64,000 nucleotides of DNA from JAOXRU01 sp965247735 (GTDB lineage: Bacteria; Bacteroidota; Bacteroidia; Flavobacteriales; Flavobacteriaceae): positions 1,364,001 through 1,428,000 of the forward strand of contig CBDFHN010000002.1 in NCBI GenBank assembly GCA_965247735.1, given 5' to 3'. Shown here piece after piece: positions 35,392-45,128 of the stretch. The stretch's first letter is position 1. Each line of letters opens with the position of its first letter. The notes under the pieces are model-generated. The model saw only the letters and a list, made by a program, of their open reading frames with translations, was not told the DNA's origin and made no database searches. The position numbers and the translations under genes are program-made.

Positions 35392-37128
35392 TTGAAATCG
35401 TATAGCAAAGTCTTTTTAATTTTCTCTTCTTTACTCCTTAGCCTTCTATCTTTTTCGCAAGAAAAAAAGGAAATTATTTTTAATAATGGAGGTACTTTTT
35501 CTAAAGATGAAATAAAATACCCCGGTGCTTCTATCTTTCAAAAAGATATTAATCAGGTAGAATTTGAACACCAAGGAGCTATTATGTGGTGCGATCTTGC
35601 AGTTTTCTATAAAGAACAAAACAAAATAAAAGCTTTCGGGAATGTAATTTTCAAGCAAGGAGATTCTATTACCATGACTAGTGACTATGTTGAATACAAA
35701 GGAGACATAAAACAAGCAATGGCTAGAATAAATGTAATCTTAAAAAACGGAGGTACAACCCTAAAAACAGACACTCTTTACCTAGACAGAACCGTTCAAG
35801 AGGCTTATTACGATAGCTTTGGTACCGTAAAAGATTCTGTAAACACCTTGACCAGTGAAAAAGGAAGGTACTTTATGGAACTAAAAAAAGTTCAGTTTAC
35901 CGAAGATGTAACCATCTTAAATCCCAAATACACGCTTGAATCCAAACAATTGGATTATTACACAGGATCTAAAAACGCGTATATGTACGGACCTTCTACT
36001 ATTACTGGCAAAGACTATAAAATGTATTGCGAAAGAGGTTTTTATGATACAACTCTTGAAAATGGTTATGGTATAAAAAATACCAGAATAGACTATAATG
36101 GTAGAATTATTACTGGTGATAGTTTATATTTTAACAAAGCACAAAATTTTGCATCGGCTACTAATAATATAAAAATAACAGATACTGTCAACAAAGGAAT
36201 TATCAGAGGACACTACGCAGAAATTTTTAAACTTAAAGATTCCGTCTTTATCACAAAAAGAGCAGTAGCTATTAATTTAGTAGAAAAAGACTCCATGTAC
36301 ATTCACGGGGACACCCTAATGGTGACTGGAAAACCAAAAAAGAGAATTATCAGAGCTTTTAGAGCTGCTAGACTTTACAAAACCGATTTAAGTGCCAAAT
36401 GTGATTCTCTTCATTTTAACCAAGAAACGGGCTTAACACAACTTATTACCAAAGTCCCCGAAAACACTCCAGAAAAAAACATCCCAAAATTCTATCCTAT
36501 TCTTTGGTCTGGAGATAACCAAATGACAGGAGAAAACATACACCTAATTTCAAATCCAGAAACAGAACAATTAGATTCGTTAAAAGTATTTCAAAAAGCC
36601 TTTATTATTGCAAAAGACACGCTTGCCGAAAGTAATTTTAACCAAGTTAAAGGAAAATTTCTTTATGGCCAGTTTATTAAAAACGAACTTGAAATTATTG
36701 ATATAGACAAAAACACTGAGGTCATCTATTATTTATATAATGACAAAAATGAACTCATTGGAATTAACAAAACTATTCCTAGCTCCATAAGATTAACTTT
36801 GAAAAAAAACAAAATTAAAGACATTACCTTCTTTACCGATGTTGAAGGCGAAATTCACCCAGAAGAAAACCTTCATATAAACGAAAGAAAACTTAGTGGT
36901 TTTGTTTGGCGAGGCGAAGAACGTATCAAAAGTAAAGACGATATCTTTGATGAAGATGACAACAATATTAAACTTGTTGTCATAAGAGGCATCACAAATC
37001 CTATTGACATCGATGCTGAAGAAGCAGAACGTTCGGGTAAAAAAACTATTAAAAAACCTGAACCTCCAAAGCGATTTAATGGAATTAAACCTAAAAATCC
37101 AACCAGAAAATTAAAAAAAGCACAGTAA
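35392..37128 (+). CDS. OstA/LptA-like LPS transport protein
   Basis: A 578-residue periplasmic or outer-membrane protein with repeated OstA-type beta-jellyroll strands over about 60-330, for example VIFKQGDSITMTSDYVEYKG and FTEDVTILNPKYTLES. These resemble LptA and the N-terminal part of LptD, which carry lipopolysaccharide across the periplasm. The start is a TTG at 35392: an in-frame stop lies six codons upstream, no ATG occurs before residue 60, and the TTG is followed at once by a good signal peptide (KSYSKVFLIFSSLLLSLLSF). The C-terminal 100 residues are charged and lysine/proline-rich. It lies 13 bp before an aminotransferase gene. Confidence 0.82.
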   Translation: MKSYSKVFLIFSSLLLSLLSFSQEKKEIIFNNGGTFSKDEIKYPGASIFQKDINQVEFEHQGAIMWCDLAVFYKEQNKIKAFGNVIFKQGDSITMTSDYVEYKGDIKQAMARINVILKNGGTTLKTDTLYLDRTVQEAYYDSFGTVKDSVNTLTSEKGRYFMELKKVQFTEDVTILNPKYTLESKQLDYYTGSKNAYMYGPSTITGKDYKMYCERGFYDTTLENGYGIKNTRIDYNGRIITGDSLYFNKAQNFASATNNIKITDTVNKGIIRGHYAEIFKLKDSVFITKRAVAINLVEKDSMYIHGDTLMVTGKPKKRIIRAFRAARLYKTDLSAKCDSLHFNQETGLTQLITKVPENTPEKNIPKFYPILWSGDNQMTGENIHLISNPETEQLDSLKVFQKAFIIAKDTLAESNFNQVKGKFLYGQFIKNELEIIDIDKNTEVIYYLYNDKNELIGINKTIPSSIRLTLKKNKIKDITFFTDVEGEIHPEENLHINERKLSGFVWRGEERIKSKDDIFDEDDNNIKLVVIRGITNPIDIDAEEAERSGKKTIKKPEPPKRFNGIKPKNPTRKLKKAQ

Positions 37129-37141
37129 AACCGATACACTT

Positions 37142-38317
37142 GTGAAAGAGGATTTTTTAAAATATCAAGCACAGACATCTCCTCACCCCTTGGGCTTAGA
37201 AATAAGTAAAGCCAAAGGTTCTTATATATATGATACTGCTCACAAAAGCTATTTAGATTTTATTGCAGGCGTTTCTGCCTGCCCTTTAGGGCATTCCAAT
37301 CCAAAAATAATTGATGCCATAACAAAACAGGCAAATACCTACCTACACGTTATGGTTTATGGTGAATTTATTCAAAAACCAGCGGTAGCATACACAAAAC
37401 TACTAGCCTCTTTCTTGCCCAAATCATTGTCTTCAACCTATCTTGTAAACTCAGGAACTGAAGCAATAGAAGGAGCAATAAAACTAGCAAAGAGAATTAC
37501 TGGTAGATCAGAAATAGTTGCAGCAAAAAATGGATATCATGGAAACACTATGGGATCCTTAAGTATTATGGGGTTTGAGGAACGTAAAAAAGCGTTTAGA
37601 CCGCTTATACCTGGTGGAGCCTTTATAACATTCAATACCATAACAGACATTGATAAAATTACAGATAAAACTGCAGCAGTAGTTTTAGAAACAATTCAAG
37701 GTGGTGCTGGCTTTATTGTTCCCAAAAATAACTATTTAGAAAAAATAAGAGAACAGTGCACAGCAGTTGGAGCGCAATTAATTTTTGATGAGATTCAACC
37801 TGGATTTGGAAGAACAGGTAAGCTATTTGCATTTGAACATTACAATGCTATTCCGGATATCCTAGTCATAGGAAAAGGTATGGCTGGCGGAATGCCATGT
37901 GGTGCTTTTATTTCTTCAAAAGAGAAGATGAATCTTTTACAAGACAACCCAAAACTTGGTCATATTACCACTTTTGGAGGCCATCCAGTAATTTCTGCCG
38001 CCGCTTTGGCCACACTAAAAGAACTAACAACTACCAATCTTATTTCAGAAACTCTTGAAAAAGAAAAACTTTTTAGAGACCTTCTAAAACACGATCTAAT
38101 TCAAGAAATAAGAGGAAAAGGTTTAATGCTTGCCCTTATTCTTAAAAACGAAAACACAGTTAACAAGCTGATTTTAGGCGCAATAACTGATGGACTACTG
38201 CTGTTCTGGTTGCTTTTTGAACCTAAAGCGGTACGTATTACTCCTCCACTTACCATTTCCATTGAGGAAATTAAATTTGGTTGTAAAAAAATAATTTCGA
38301 TTTTAAATCGTTTATAA
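37142..38317 (+). CDS. Class III PLP-dependent aminotransferase
   Basis: A 391-residue aminotransferase of the ornithine/acetylornithine/4-aminobutyrate group. Visible: VNSGTEAIEGAIKLAKR (phosphate-binding and cofactor region), YHGNTMGSLS, IFDEIQPGFGRTGKLFA (Asp that pairs with the PLP ring nitrogen), IGKGMAGGMPCGAF with the Schiff-base Lys, and ITTFGGHPVISAAA. The amino donor cannot be told from sequence. The start codon is GTG (37142), 13 bp after the OstA-like gene. Confidence 0.9.
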   Translation: MKEDFLKYQAQTSPHPLGLEISKAKGSYIYDTAHKSYLDFIAGVSACPLGHSNPKIIDAITKQANTYLHVMVYGEFIQKPAVAYTKLLASFLPKSLSSTYLVNSGTEAIEGAIKLAKRITGRSEIVAAKNGYHGNTMGSLSIMGFEERKKAFRPLIPGGAFITFNTITDIDKITDKTAAVVLETIQGGAGFIVPKNNYLEKIREQCTAVGAQLIFDEIQPGFGRTGKLFAFEHYNAIPDILVIGKGMAGGMPCGAFISSKEKMNLLQDNPKLGHITTFGGHPVISAAALATLKELTTTNLISETLEKEKLFRDLLKHDLIQEIRGKGLMLALILKNENTVNKLILGAITDGLLLFWLLFEPKAVRITPPLTISIEEIKFGCKKIISILNRL

Positions 38318-38431
38318 TAATAAGGATTATTTTCTGTTAACTAATTTGTTGATAACAATACTGGTTTTTCCTCACAGTATCTTCATAAGCCTTAACTTTA
38401 ATTGCGTAGAAATCGTAAACCGAGATTCCCT

Positions 38432-39832
38432 ATGACCAGTAATTTTCACGAGTTTTCCAACGACCCACTTATTAAGTTTGAGCTTATGCTTAAAACAGAT
38501 GATGTCTATTTTTTTGATGCAGAAGATTTCGAAGAAATCATTCATCACTATTTAAATAACGGGAAAGTATCTCTTGCAAAAAAAGGAATAAAAATTGGAC
38601 TAAAACAACACCCATCCTCAACAGAACTAGAATTATTACGTATTGAAGTTCTTGTTTTTGAAGACAAACTGGAAAAAGCAGAACAATTACTAAACAAACT
38701 ACAAAAGCTAGAACCCAACAACGAAGAAATTTTTATTCAAAGAGCAAATATCTATTCAAAACAGGACAATCATGAGGCTGCAGTTGAATTTCTTGGAAAA
38801 GCGCTGGCTATAGGCGAAGAACCAACAGAAATATATGGCCTAATTGGTATGGAACATATCTTTTTAGATAATTTTGAATTGGCAAAAAACAACTTTATAA
38901 AGTGTATTGAAGCAGATATAGATGACTATAGATCTTTATACAATATAATTTTTTGCTTCCAATCTCTAGAAGATCATGATGGTGCAATTGTATATCTTAA
39001 TAATTACATCAACAGCAATCCATATAGTGAAGTTGCATGGCATCAATTAGGGAAGCAATACGCAACAAAAGGGATGAATCATGAAGCATTATCTGCTTTT
39101 GAATATGCTATTATTTCAGATGAGCTTTTTCTTGGTGCGTATATTGAAAAAGGAAAAATATTAGAAAAGCTTGGACGATATAAAGAAGCTATAGAAAACT
39201 ATGAAATAACGATAAAATTAGATGACCCAACTTCTTTTATCTATTTAAGAATTGGTAATTGCCATGAAAACATCGGTAATTCTGACCTAGCCAAGCACTA
39301 CTACTTTAAAACGGTACAAGAAGACCCACTTTTAGACAAAGCCTGGGTAGCAATCACCAAATTTTATTACAATCAAGAAAACTACGAAAAAGCACTAGAA
39401 TACAGTACAAAAGCCCTCAACATAGATGCAGAAAATGCACTTTACTGGGAACAAAGTGGATACATACACAAAAAACTGAAAAACTTTGATAAGGCCGAGC
39501 ATGCTTTTGAAACAGCTGTGCAATTCGGAATTTATAACATGAACATATGGATTGCATGGTTCAAAATTTTAAAATTTAATGGAAAAGCAACCGATGCCTT
39601 TGATGCCATTTTACAAGCAAAAGAATTTTTCCCAGATGAAGCAGAGGTTGAATATAATCTTGCAGGGACCTATTTTGAAATAGACAACATTTTTGACGGA
39701 AGAATTCACTTAGAAAAAGCTTTGGCATTAGATTTTTCCAAAAAAAATATTATAGAAACTGATTATCAGCTCAGCATCTATAATTCTATTATAAAAACAA
39801 TAATATCTAAATTTGATCCTAGTAATTCTTAA
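38432..39832 (+). CDS. Tetratricopeptide repeat protein
   Basis: A 466-residue protein almost wholly made of TPR helices, for example EALSAFEYAIISDELFLGAY, YKEAIENYEITIKLDDPTSF and YEKALEYSTKALNIDAENAL (residues about 230-360). No signal peptide is seen, so it probably is a cytoplasmic scaffold; partners are unknown. The ATG at 38432 is used; a TTG 30 bp upstream is also possible and would add a basic stretch (RRNRKPRFP). Confidence 0.82.
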   Translation: MTSNFHEFSNDPLIKFELMLKTDDVYFFDAEDFEEIIHHYLNNGKVSLAKKGIKIGLKQHPSSTELELLRIEVLVFEDKLEKAEQLLNKLQKLEPNNEEIFIQRANIYSKQDNHEAAVEFLGKALAIGEEPTEIYGLIGMEHIFLDNFELAKNNFIKCIEADIDDYRSLYNIIFCFQSLEDHDGAIVYLNNYINSNPYSEVAWHQLGKQYATKGMNHEALSAFEYAIISDELFLGAYIEKGKILEKLGRYKEAIENYEITIKLDDPTSFIYLRIGNCHENIGNSDLAKHYYFKTVQEDPLLDKAWVAITKFYYNQENYEKALEYSTKALNIDAENALYWEQSGYIHKKLKNFDKAEHAFETAVQFGIYNMNIWIAWFKILKFNGKATDAFDAILQAKEFFPDEAEVEYNLAGTYFEIDNIFDGRIHLEKALALDFSKKNIIETDYQLSIYNSIIKTIISKFDPSNS

Positions 39833-39841
39833 TTAACTTGC

Positions 39842-39849
39842 TATTTTTG
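39842..39849 (+). promoter_or_regulatory. -7 promoter box of the DUF368 pair
   Basis: TATTTTTG, an exact TAnnTTTG box 20 bp before the first DUF368 ATG. It marks a new transcription unit after the TPR gene. Confidence 0.5.
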
Positions 39850-39868
39850 CGCTACAATTTCTTCAACT

Positions 39869-40792
39869 ATGCAAAAAAGAACATTTTTAGATTACATTTT
39901 CATATCACTTAGAGGTTTAGCAATGGGAGCAGCAGATATTGTCCCTGGGGTCTCTGGTGGTACTATCGCCTTTATTTCTGGTATTTATGAGGAATTAATC
40001 AATTCCATAAACAACATTAACACATCACTATTAACGCCATTAAAAAACCGTGATTTTAAAGGTTTTTGGAAACAAGCAAACGGCAATTTTCTTCTTTCCC
40101 TTTTATTAGGTATAATTATCAGCATAATATCTCTTGCAAAATTAGTCAGCACTTTGCTTGAAAATCATCCAATTCCATTATGGGCTTTCTTTTTTGGATT
40201 AGTCCTTGCCAGTGTTATTTTTGTTGGTAAAGAAATAAAAAAGTGGAATTTAATTAGCTGCATAGCTCTGATCTTTGGTGCTATAATTGCATATTACATT
40301 ACCATTCTTCCTCCGTTAGGTACTACGGATAGTCTTTGGTTTGTGTTTTTATCAGGAGCATTAGCAATATGCGCTATGATTTTACCAGGTATTTCTGGAT
40401 CTTTTATCCTAGTACTTCTTGGCTCCTACCAAATGATATTGGACGCTGTTCACGAACGCAATTTTAAAATCATTATCACTTTTGGAATAGGTATCCTATT
40501 TGGACTTTTTAGCTTTGCCAGAATACTCAAATGGATGTTTAGTCATTATAAAAACACCACCCTTGCACTGCTAACCGGTTTCATTTTAGGTTCCCTTAAC
40601 AAGATTTGGCCATGGAAAGAAACACTATCGTGGTACACTGGTTCTCATGGAGAACAAAAACCTTTGCTTCAAAAAAGTATTTCTCCTTTTCAATTTGAGG
40701 GAGATAATCAAATTATATTAGCTTTATTACTTGCAATTGTAGGATTTTCACTAATTTTCATCTTAGAAAAACTAGCAAAAAAGAAACACTAA
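39869..40792 (+). CDS. DUF368 family membrane protein (PopT-type undecaprenyl-phosphate translocase), copy 1
   Basis: A 307-residue integral membrane protein with about eight hydrophobic segments. It has the two DUF368 signatures, GLAMGAADIVPGVSGGTIAF (about 15-34) and ILPGISGSFILVLLGSY (about 170-186), arranged as inverted-repeat halves. DUF368 proteins have recently been shown in other bacteria to recycle undecaprenyl phosphate across the inner membrane, so the same role in wall and LPS precursor supply is likely here. A paralogue follows 23 bp downstream. Confidence 0.9.
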   Translation: MQKRTFLDYIFISLRGLAMGAADIVPGVSGGTIAFISGIYEELINSINNINTSLLTPLKNRDFKGFWKQANGNFLLSLLLGIIISIISLAKLVSTLLENHPIPLWAFFFGLVLASVIFVGKEIKKWNLISCIALIFGAIIAYYITILPPLGTTDSLWFVFLSGALAICAMILPGISGSFILVLLGSYQMILDAVHERNFKIIITFGIGILFGLFSFARILKWMFSHYKNTTLALLTGFILGSLNKIWPWKETLSWYTGSHGEQKPLLQKSISPFQFEGDNQIILALLLAIVGFSLIFILEKLAKKKH

Positions 40793-40815
40793 AATTACTA
40801 ATTACTCATCAATAA

Positions 40816-41835
40816 TTGAGAAGCCCAAGATCAATATCCGATAACTTTTTACTCGTCATCAAAGGACTTGCAATGGGTGCTGCTAACAAAGTACCTGGGG
40901 TCTCTGGAGGTATTGTAGCTTTTGTTGCTGGTTTTTATGAGGAATTTATTTATTCACTCCAAAAAATAAACCGAAAGGCTTTTAAACTTCTTATAAATGG
41001 AAGGCTCAAAAGTTTTCTAACGTATACCAATGCAACTTTTCTAAGCCTATTATTATTGGGAATGCTTATTAGCTATTTTACCATTTCAAGAATATTAGAC
41101 TATTTCATTCAAAAACAAGAACTCTTTGTTTGGGCTACTTTTTTTGGGATGATTATTGGATCTATTTATTATATCGCTAAAGATTTTAAACATTGGAACA
41201 AAAACACAATCATATTTGCCTTTTCAGGTTTGTTTATTGGAGTTGCCATTAGCTTCCTAAGTCCTGCAAAAGAAAATGACAATCTCATCTTTATCTTTTT
41301 TTGCGGCATGATAAGCGTATCCGGAATGACATTGCCAGGTTTATCTGGCTCCTTTATTCTTATCCTGCTAGGTAACTATGTTTTACTTTTAATAGATTCT
41401 GTAAACGCACTTTATAATACCATTTCTGAAATAATGGTTGGTGATTATCAATTTCTAAAAAACAGCATCAGATTAAATACACTAAAAGTTCTTGCAGTAT
41501 TTACACTTGGCTCTACAGTAGGACTTGTCACCCTTTCACATCTTTTAAGTTATGTATTAAAACACTATAAAAACAATACTACTGCAATTATACTAGGTTT
41601 TATTGTAGGTTCTTTAGGTGTAGTATGGCCTTGGAAAGAAACAATATATAAAACAAATAGCAATTTGGAGTTTGCTATCGACTCAAACGGAAATAAAATA
41701 ATAACAAATTACCAACGCTACATTCCTGATTTTACAATTGCTGAAACCTGGCAAGCAATTGTATTTATTGTACTTGGTATAAGCATAATATTAGCTATAG
41801 ATTGGTATGGAAAAAGAAACAAAAAACACAGCTAA
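40816..41835 (+). CDS. DUF368 family membrane protein (PopT-type undecaprenyl-phosphate translocase), copy 2
   Basis: A 339-residue paralogue of the preceding gene, with GLAMGAANKVPGVSGGIVAF near the N-terminus and TLPGLSGSFILILLGNY in the middle. It is longer at the C-terminus, with a loop around residues 270-305 absent from copy 1. The start codon is a TTG at 40816: the codon before it is a stop, and a later ATG (inside the first signature) would destroy the conserved N-terminus. The 3' end overlaps aroE by 29 bp. The role is probably lipid-carrier recycling as for copy 1; the pair may act together or have different substrates. Confidence 0.87.
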   Translation: MRSPRSISDNFLLVIKGLAMGAANKVPGVSGGIVAFVAGFYEEFIYSLQKINRKAFKLLINGRLKSFLTYTNATFLSLLLLGMLISYFTISRILDYFIQKQELFVWATFFGMIIGSIYYIAKDFKHWNKNTIIFAFSGLFIGVAISFLSPAKENDNLIFIFFCGMISVSGMTLPGLSGSFILILLGNYVLLLIDSVNALYNTISEIMVGDYQFLKNSIRLNTLKVLAVFTLGSTVGLVTLSHLLSYVLKHYKNNTTAIILGFIVGSLGVVWPWKETIYKTNSNLEFAIDSNGNKIITNYQRYIPDFTIAETWQAIVFIVLGISIILAIDWYGKRNKKHS

Positions 41836-42565
41836 ACTTTTTGGCCTCTTGGGAAAAAACATCTCTTATTCTTTCTCAAAAAACTACTTTCAAGAAAAAT
41901 TTAAAAACGAGAATATACATAACCACGAGTACAGCAATTTTGACATTCAAAACCTCTCTACTCTTAAAGAAGTATTAGCCAAACACCCGAATTTATTAGG
42001 TTTTAACATCACCATACCCTACAAAGAAGAAATTATAACACTATTAAATAGCATAGATAAAACTGCAAAAGAAATAGGAGCTGTAAATACGGTCAAAATT
42101 ACACCTGAAGGGTTAATAGGATTCAATACCGATGCTTTTGGCTTTAACCAAGCCTTAAGCCCTTTACTTAAAAAACATCACAAAAAGGCATTGATTCTGG
42201 GTACTGGTGGCGCCTCCAAAGCTGTGGCATATGTTTTGAAAGAATACCATGGTATAGCATATAAATTTGTCTCAAGAACGCCTAATAACACTCAATATTC
42301 TTATACTGATCTTAATCAAAAAATTTTAACAGAATATACAATCATCATCAATTGTACACCATTAGGTACTTTCCCCGATATTTCGGCAAAACCTAATATC
42401 CCTTATGATTTTTGCACAAATCAACATTTACTTTTTGATTTAATTTACAATCCTGAAAAAACAGCTTTTCTTCTTGAAGGAGAAAAAAAAGGAGCCATCA
42501 TTAAAAACGGTTATGAAATGTTAATACAACAAGCAGAAAAAGCTTGGGAAATATGGAACCCATAA
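41807..42565 (+). CDS. aroE: Shikimate dehydrogenase
   Basis: A 252-residue NADPH-dependent enzyme reducing 3-dehydroshikimate in the aromatic amino acid pathway. Substrate-site motifs: ISYSFSKNYF (serines), FNITIPYKEEI (catalytic Lys) and FNTDAFGF. The NADP-binding glycine loop is GTGGASKAVAYVL, followed by NCTPLGTFPD and GYEMLIQQAEKAWEIW at the end. The first 10 codons overlap the DUF368 gene by 29 bp in another frame, implying translational coupling. Confidence 0.94.
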   Translation: MEKETKNTAKLFGLLGKNISYSFSKNYFQEKFKNENIHNHEYSNFDIQNLSTLKEVLAKHPNLLGFNITIPYKEEIITLLNSIDKTAKEIGAVNTVKITPEGLIGFNTDAFGFNQALSPLLKKHHKKALILGTGGASKAVAYVLKEYHGIAYKFVSRTPNNTQYSYTDLNQKILTEYTIIINCTPLGTFPDISAKPNIPYDFCTNQHLLFDLIYNPEKTAFLLEGEKKGAIIKNGYEMLIQQAEKAWEIWNP

Positions 42566-42641
42566 AAAACTAACCATATGTTAAATCAATGTTAGCAAAA
42601 CAGCTTAACCATTGATTTTAAATATAATTGCCGTCATTTTT

Positions 42642-42671
42642 TTGCAAATCAATATCTAGTTAGTATCTTTC
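42642..42671 (+). promoter_or_regulatory. Promoter of the DUF349 gene (TTG-19-TATCTTTC)
   Basis: TTG (42642-42644), a 19-bp spacer, then TATCTTTC, one base off TAnnTTTG. It lies about 37 bp before the chosen ATG. Confidence 0.55.
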
Positions 42672-42707
42672 AGACATAAAGTATTGATGAACCTTAAACA
42701 TGTTATA

Positions 42708-44882
42708 ATGTTAGAAGAACAAAATGATAACCTGCAAGAGAATGCAGAAGGAAATTTAAAGGAAAGCACAACAACAGCCCCTACTGAACAGGCATTAGCA
42801 GAAAACACTGATGTTAATGAAACCAAAACAGAGGAGATCGAAGTTGTTAACGATGCCAAAGAAGCTACAACTAAAGATGATGATAATCATGCTGGTGAGC
42901 TTGAAGAATCCAAAGAAGCTACAACTATAGATGATAATGTAGGTGCAGGTGAGATTGAAGAATCTAAAACAGAAGAAGTCAAAACTGCTAACGAAGCCAA
43001 AGAAGCTACTACTGAAGATGACAATAATCATGTAGATGAGATTGAAGAATCTAATGCCGAAGACGCCGAAGACAAAGACAATGAAGAAAGGCATACTATT
43101 CCTGTACTAGATTACCACTCCATGACAATGGAAGCACTCGTTGTTCAGCTTGAAAAATTAGTGAAAAACGAAAAAGTACAAGCCATAAAAAAACATGTAG
43201 ACGAGATCAAGAACGAATTCGATCTAAAATTTCAAGAATTTTTGGATCAAAAAAAGGAAGATTTTGTTAATAACGGAGGAAATGAAATTGATTTTAGCTA
43301 TACCTCTACTACAAAAAATAATTTCAAAAAAATATATGCTGACTATAGAGATAAAAGAAATCAGTATTACAAAGAACTAGAACAAAACTTAAATCAAAAC
43401 CTTAAAGAACGTAAAGACATTATTGAAGAACTAAAAGGGCTTCTAAATGTTGAAGAAAGCATTAACTCTACATACAAACACTTTAAGGAACTTCAAGAAA
43501 AATGGAGAAACGCTGGAGCAATCCCAAGGAACGATTATAATAATGTTTGGAAAACATACCACCACCATGTAGAACGTTTTTATGATTTCCTTCATTTGAA
43601 CAGAGATTTAAGAGACCTAGACTTTAAACATAACTTAGAAGACAAATTAAAAATTATAGAAAAAGCAGAGGCCTTAGACAAAGAAGAAGATTTGGCCAAA
43701 GCTTTTAGAGAATTGCAAACACTCCACAAAATCTGGAAAGAAGACTTAGGTCCTGTAGGAAAGGAACACAGAGACGAGATTTGGACGAGGTTTAGTAACG
43801 CTACAAAAGTGTTGCACCAAAAAAGACAGGATTATTATAAAAAAATGGATGAAGTTTATGAAATAAACTTGGTTCGTAAAAATGAAATAATTACTGGAAT
43901 AAAAGAAATCAATACCAGACCAGCTACAAGCCATAACTTATGGCAAAATCAAATTAGAGAAATTGAAGCTCTTAGAAGTGAATTCTTCAGTGCTGGAAAA
44001 GTTCCACAAAAAGCAAACGAAAACACATGGGCATCATTTAAAAATGCAGTTCGTGATTTCAACAGAGGAAAAAATGCTTTTTATAAAAATCTAAAAAAAG
44101 ATCAGCACGATAATTTAGAGAAGAAACTGGATTTAATAAAACTTGCTGAATCTTTAAAAGAAAGTACAGACTGGAACGATACCACTCCTAAAATGAAAAA
44201 GATTCAAGGAGACTGGAAAAAAATCGGACATGTTCCTCGTAAAAATTCTGATAAAATTTGGCTAGAGTTCAAAACAGCTTGCAACTATTATTTTGATAAA
44301 TTTCATGAGCAACGCAATGAAGCTAACAAAGAAGAACTAGAGGCCTTTGAAAGCAAAAAAACAGTTTTAGATGCGCTAAAAGAATTCAATTTATCAGGAG
44401 ATAGATCAGAAGATCTTAAAACTATAAGGGAGAAAATTGCCGAATGGAAAACGCTTGGTAGAGTTCCATTCAATAAGAAAAACATTGATGGTAAATTTCA
44501 CAAAATTATTGACGGTTTATTCAAAAAACTGGATATAGATAAACAAGAAATTGAACTTATAAAATACGGTGATAAGCTTAAAGATTTAGCAAACTCTAAT
44601 GATGAATACCTGATAAACAAAGAACGGGCATTCATAAAACGTAAAATGGATGAAGCCAAAGCTGAAATAAGACAATTGGAAAATAATTTACAATTTTTCT
44701 CAAGCGCTTCTGATGATAATCCACTTGTACAAGATGTTGTTAAAAAGATAGACAAACAAAAGAAATCTCTTGAAGTTTGGCAATCTAAATTAAAAAGCTT
44801 GAATATCATGAAAAACCAAGCAATTGCTGAAGCAAAAACTGCAGAAGACAATGAGGAATCAGCTGAAATTGCAGAAAGCTAG
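42708..44882 (+). CDS. DUF349 repeat protein with acidic N-terminus
   Basis: A 724-residue soluble, strongly helical protein. Residues 1-125 are very acidic and contain three degenerate copies of KEATT-x-DD...EIEES. From about 150 to 640 there are repeated DUF349 units recognisable by W-K...G-x-VP motifs: KWRNAGAIPRNDYNNVWKTY, DWKKIGHVPRKNSDKIW and EWKTLGRVPFNKKN. The C-terminus is a coiled coil. The DUF349 function is unsettled. The ATG at 42708 is chosen because it lies after a good promoter and starts directly into the acidic region; in-frame TTG/ATG codons at 42684/42687 are less likely. Confidence 0.85.
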   Translation: MLEEQNDNLQENAEGNLKESTTTAPTEQALAENTDVNETKTEEIEVVNDAKEATTKDDDNHAGELEESKEATTIDDNVGAGEIEESKTEEVKTANEAKEATTEDDNNHVDEIEESNAEDAEDKDNEERHTIPVLDYHSMTMEALVVQLEKLVKNEKVQAIKKHVDEIKNEFDLKFQEFLDQKKEDFVNNGGNEIDFSYTSTTKNNFKKIYADYRDKRNQYYKELEQNLNQNLKERKDIIEELKGLLNVEESINSTYKHFKELQEKWRNAGAIPRNDYNNVWKTYHHHVERFYDFLHLNRDLRDLDFKHNLEDKLKIIEKAEALDKEEDLAKAFRELQTLHKIWKEDLGPVGKEHRDEIWTRFSNATKVLHQKRQDYYKKMDEVYEINLVRKNEIITGIKEINTRPATSHNLWQNQIREIEALRSEFFSAGKVPQKANENTWASFKNAVRDFNRGKNAFYKNLKKDQHDNLEKKLDLIKLAESLKESTDWNDTTPKMKKIQGDWKKIGHVPRKNSDKIWLEFKTACNYYFDKFHEQRNEANKEELEAFESKKTVLDALKEFNLSGDRSEDLKTIREKIAEWKTLGRVPFNKKNIDGKFHKIIDGLFKKLDIDKQEIELIKYGDKLKDLANSNDEYLINKERAFIKRKMDEAKAEIRQLENNLQFFSSASDDNPLVQDVVKKIDKQKKSLEVWQSKLKSLNIMKNQAIAEAKTAEDNEESAEIAES

Positions 44883-44906
44883 CAAACCAATACATTTAAA
44901 ATAACT

Positions 44907-44939
44907 AAAAGCCATTACATTTTTTGTAATGGCTTTTTT
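44907..44939 (+). terminator. Rho-independent terminator of the DUF349 gene
   Basis: A perfect 12-bp stem AAAAGCCATTAC / GTAATGGCTTTT with a 7-nt T-rich loop is followed by TTC, 25 bp after the stop codon. Confidence 0.88.
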
Positions 44940-45128
44940 CAGCAATAACCGTAGTGGCAGTAATAACAAGCTGTTGTTAAACAAATCATAGAAATTAAAA
45001 GATCTATTGATGTAGTTTATAAATGGATTAGAATAAACTATTTTACTTGTTGTTATTAATACAATCTACTTTGGATAAGAAACGTGGCATCATCTTTGTA
45101 TTCTTATTAGTAATTAAATATTTTTATA

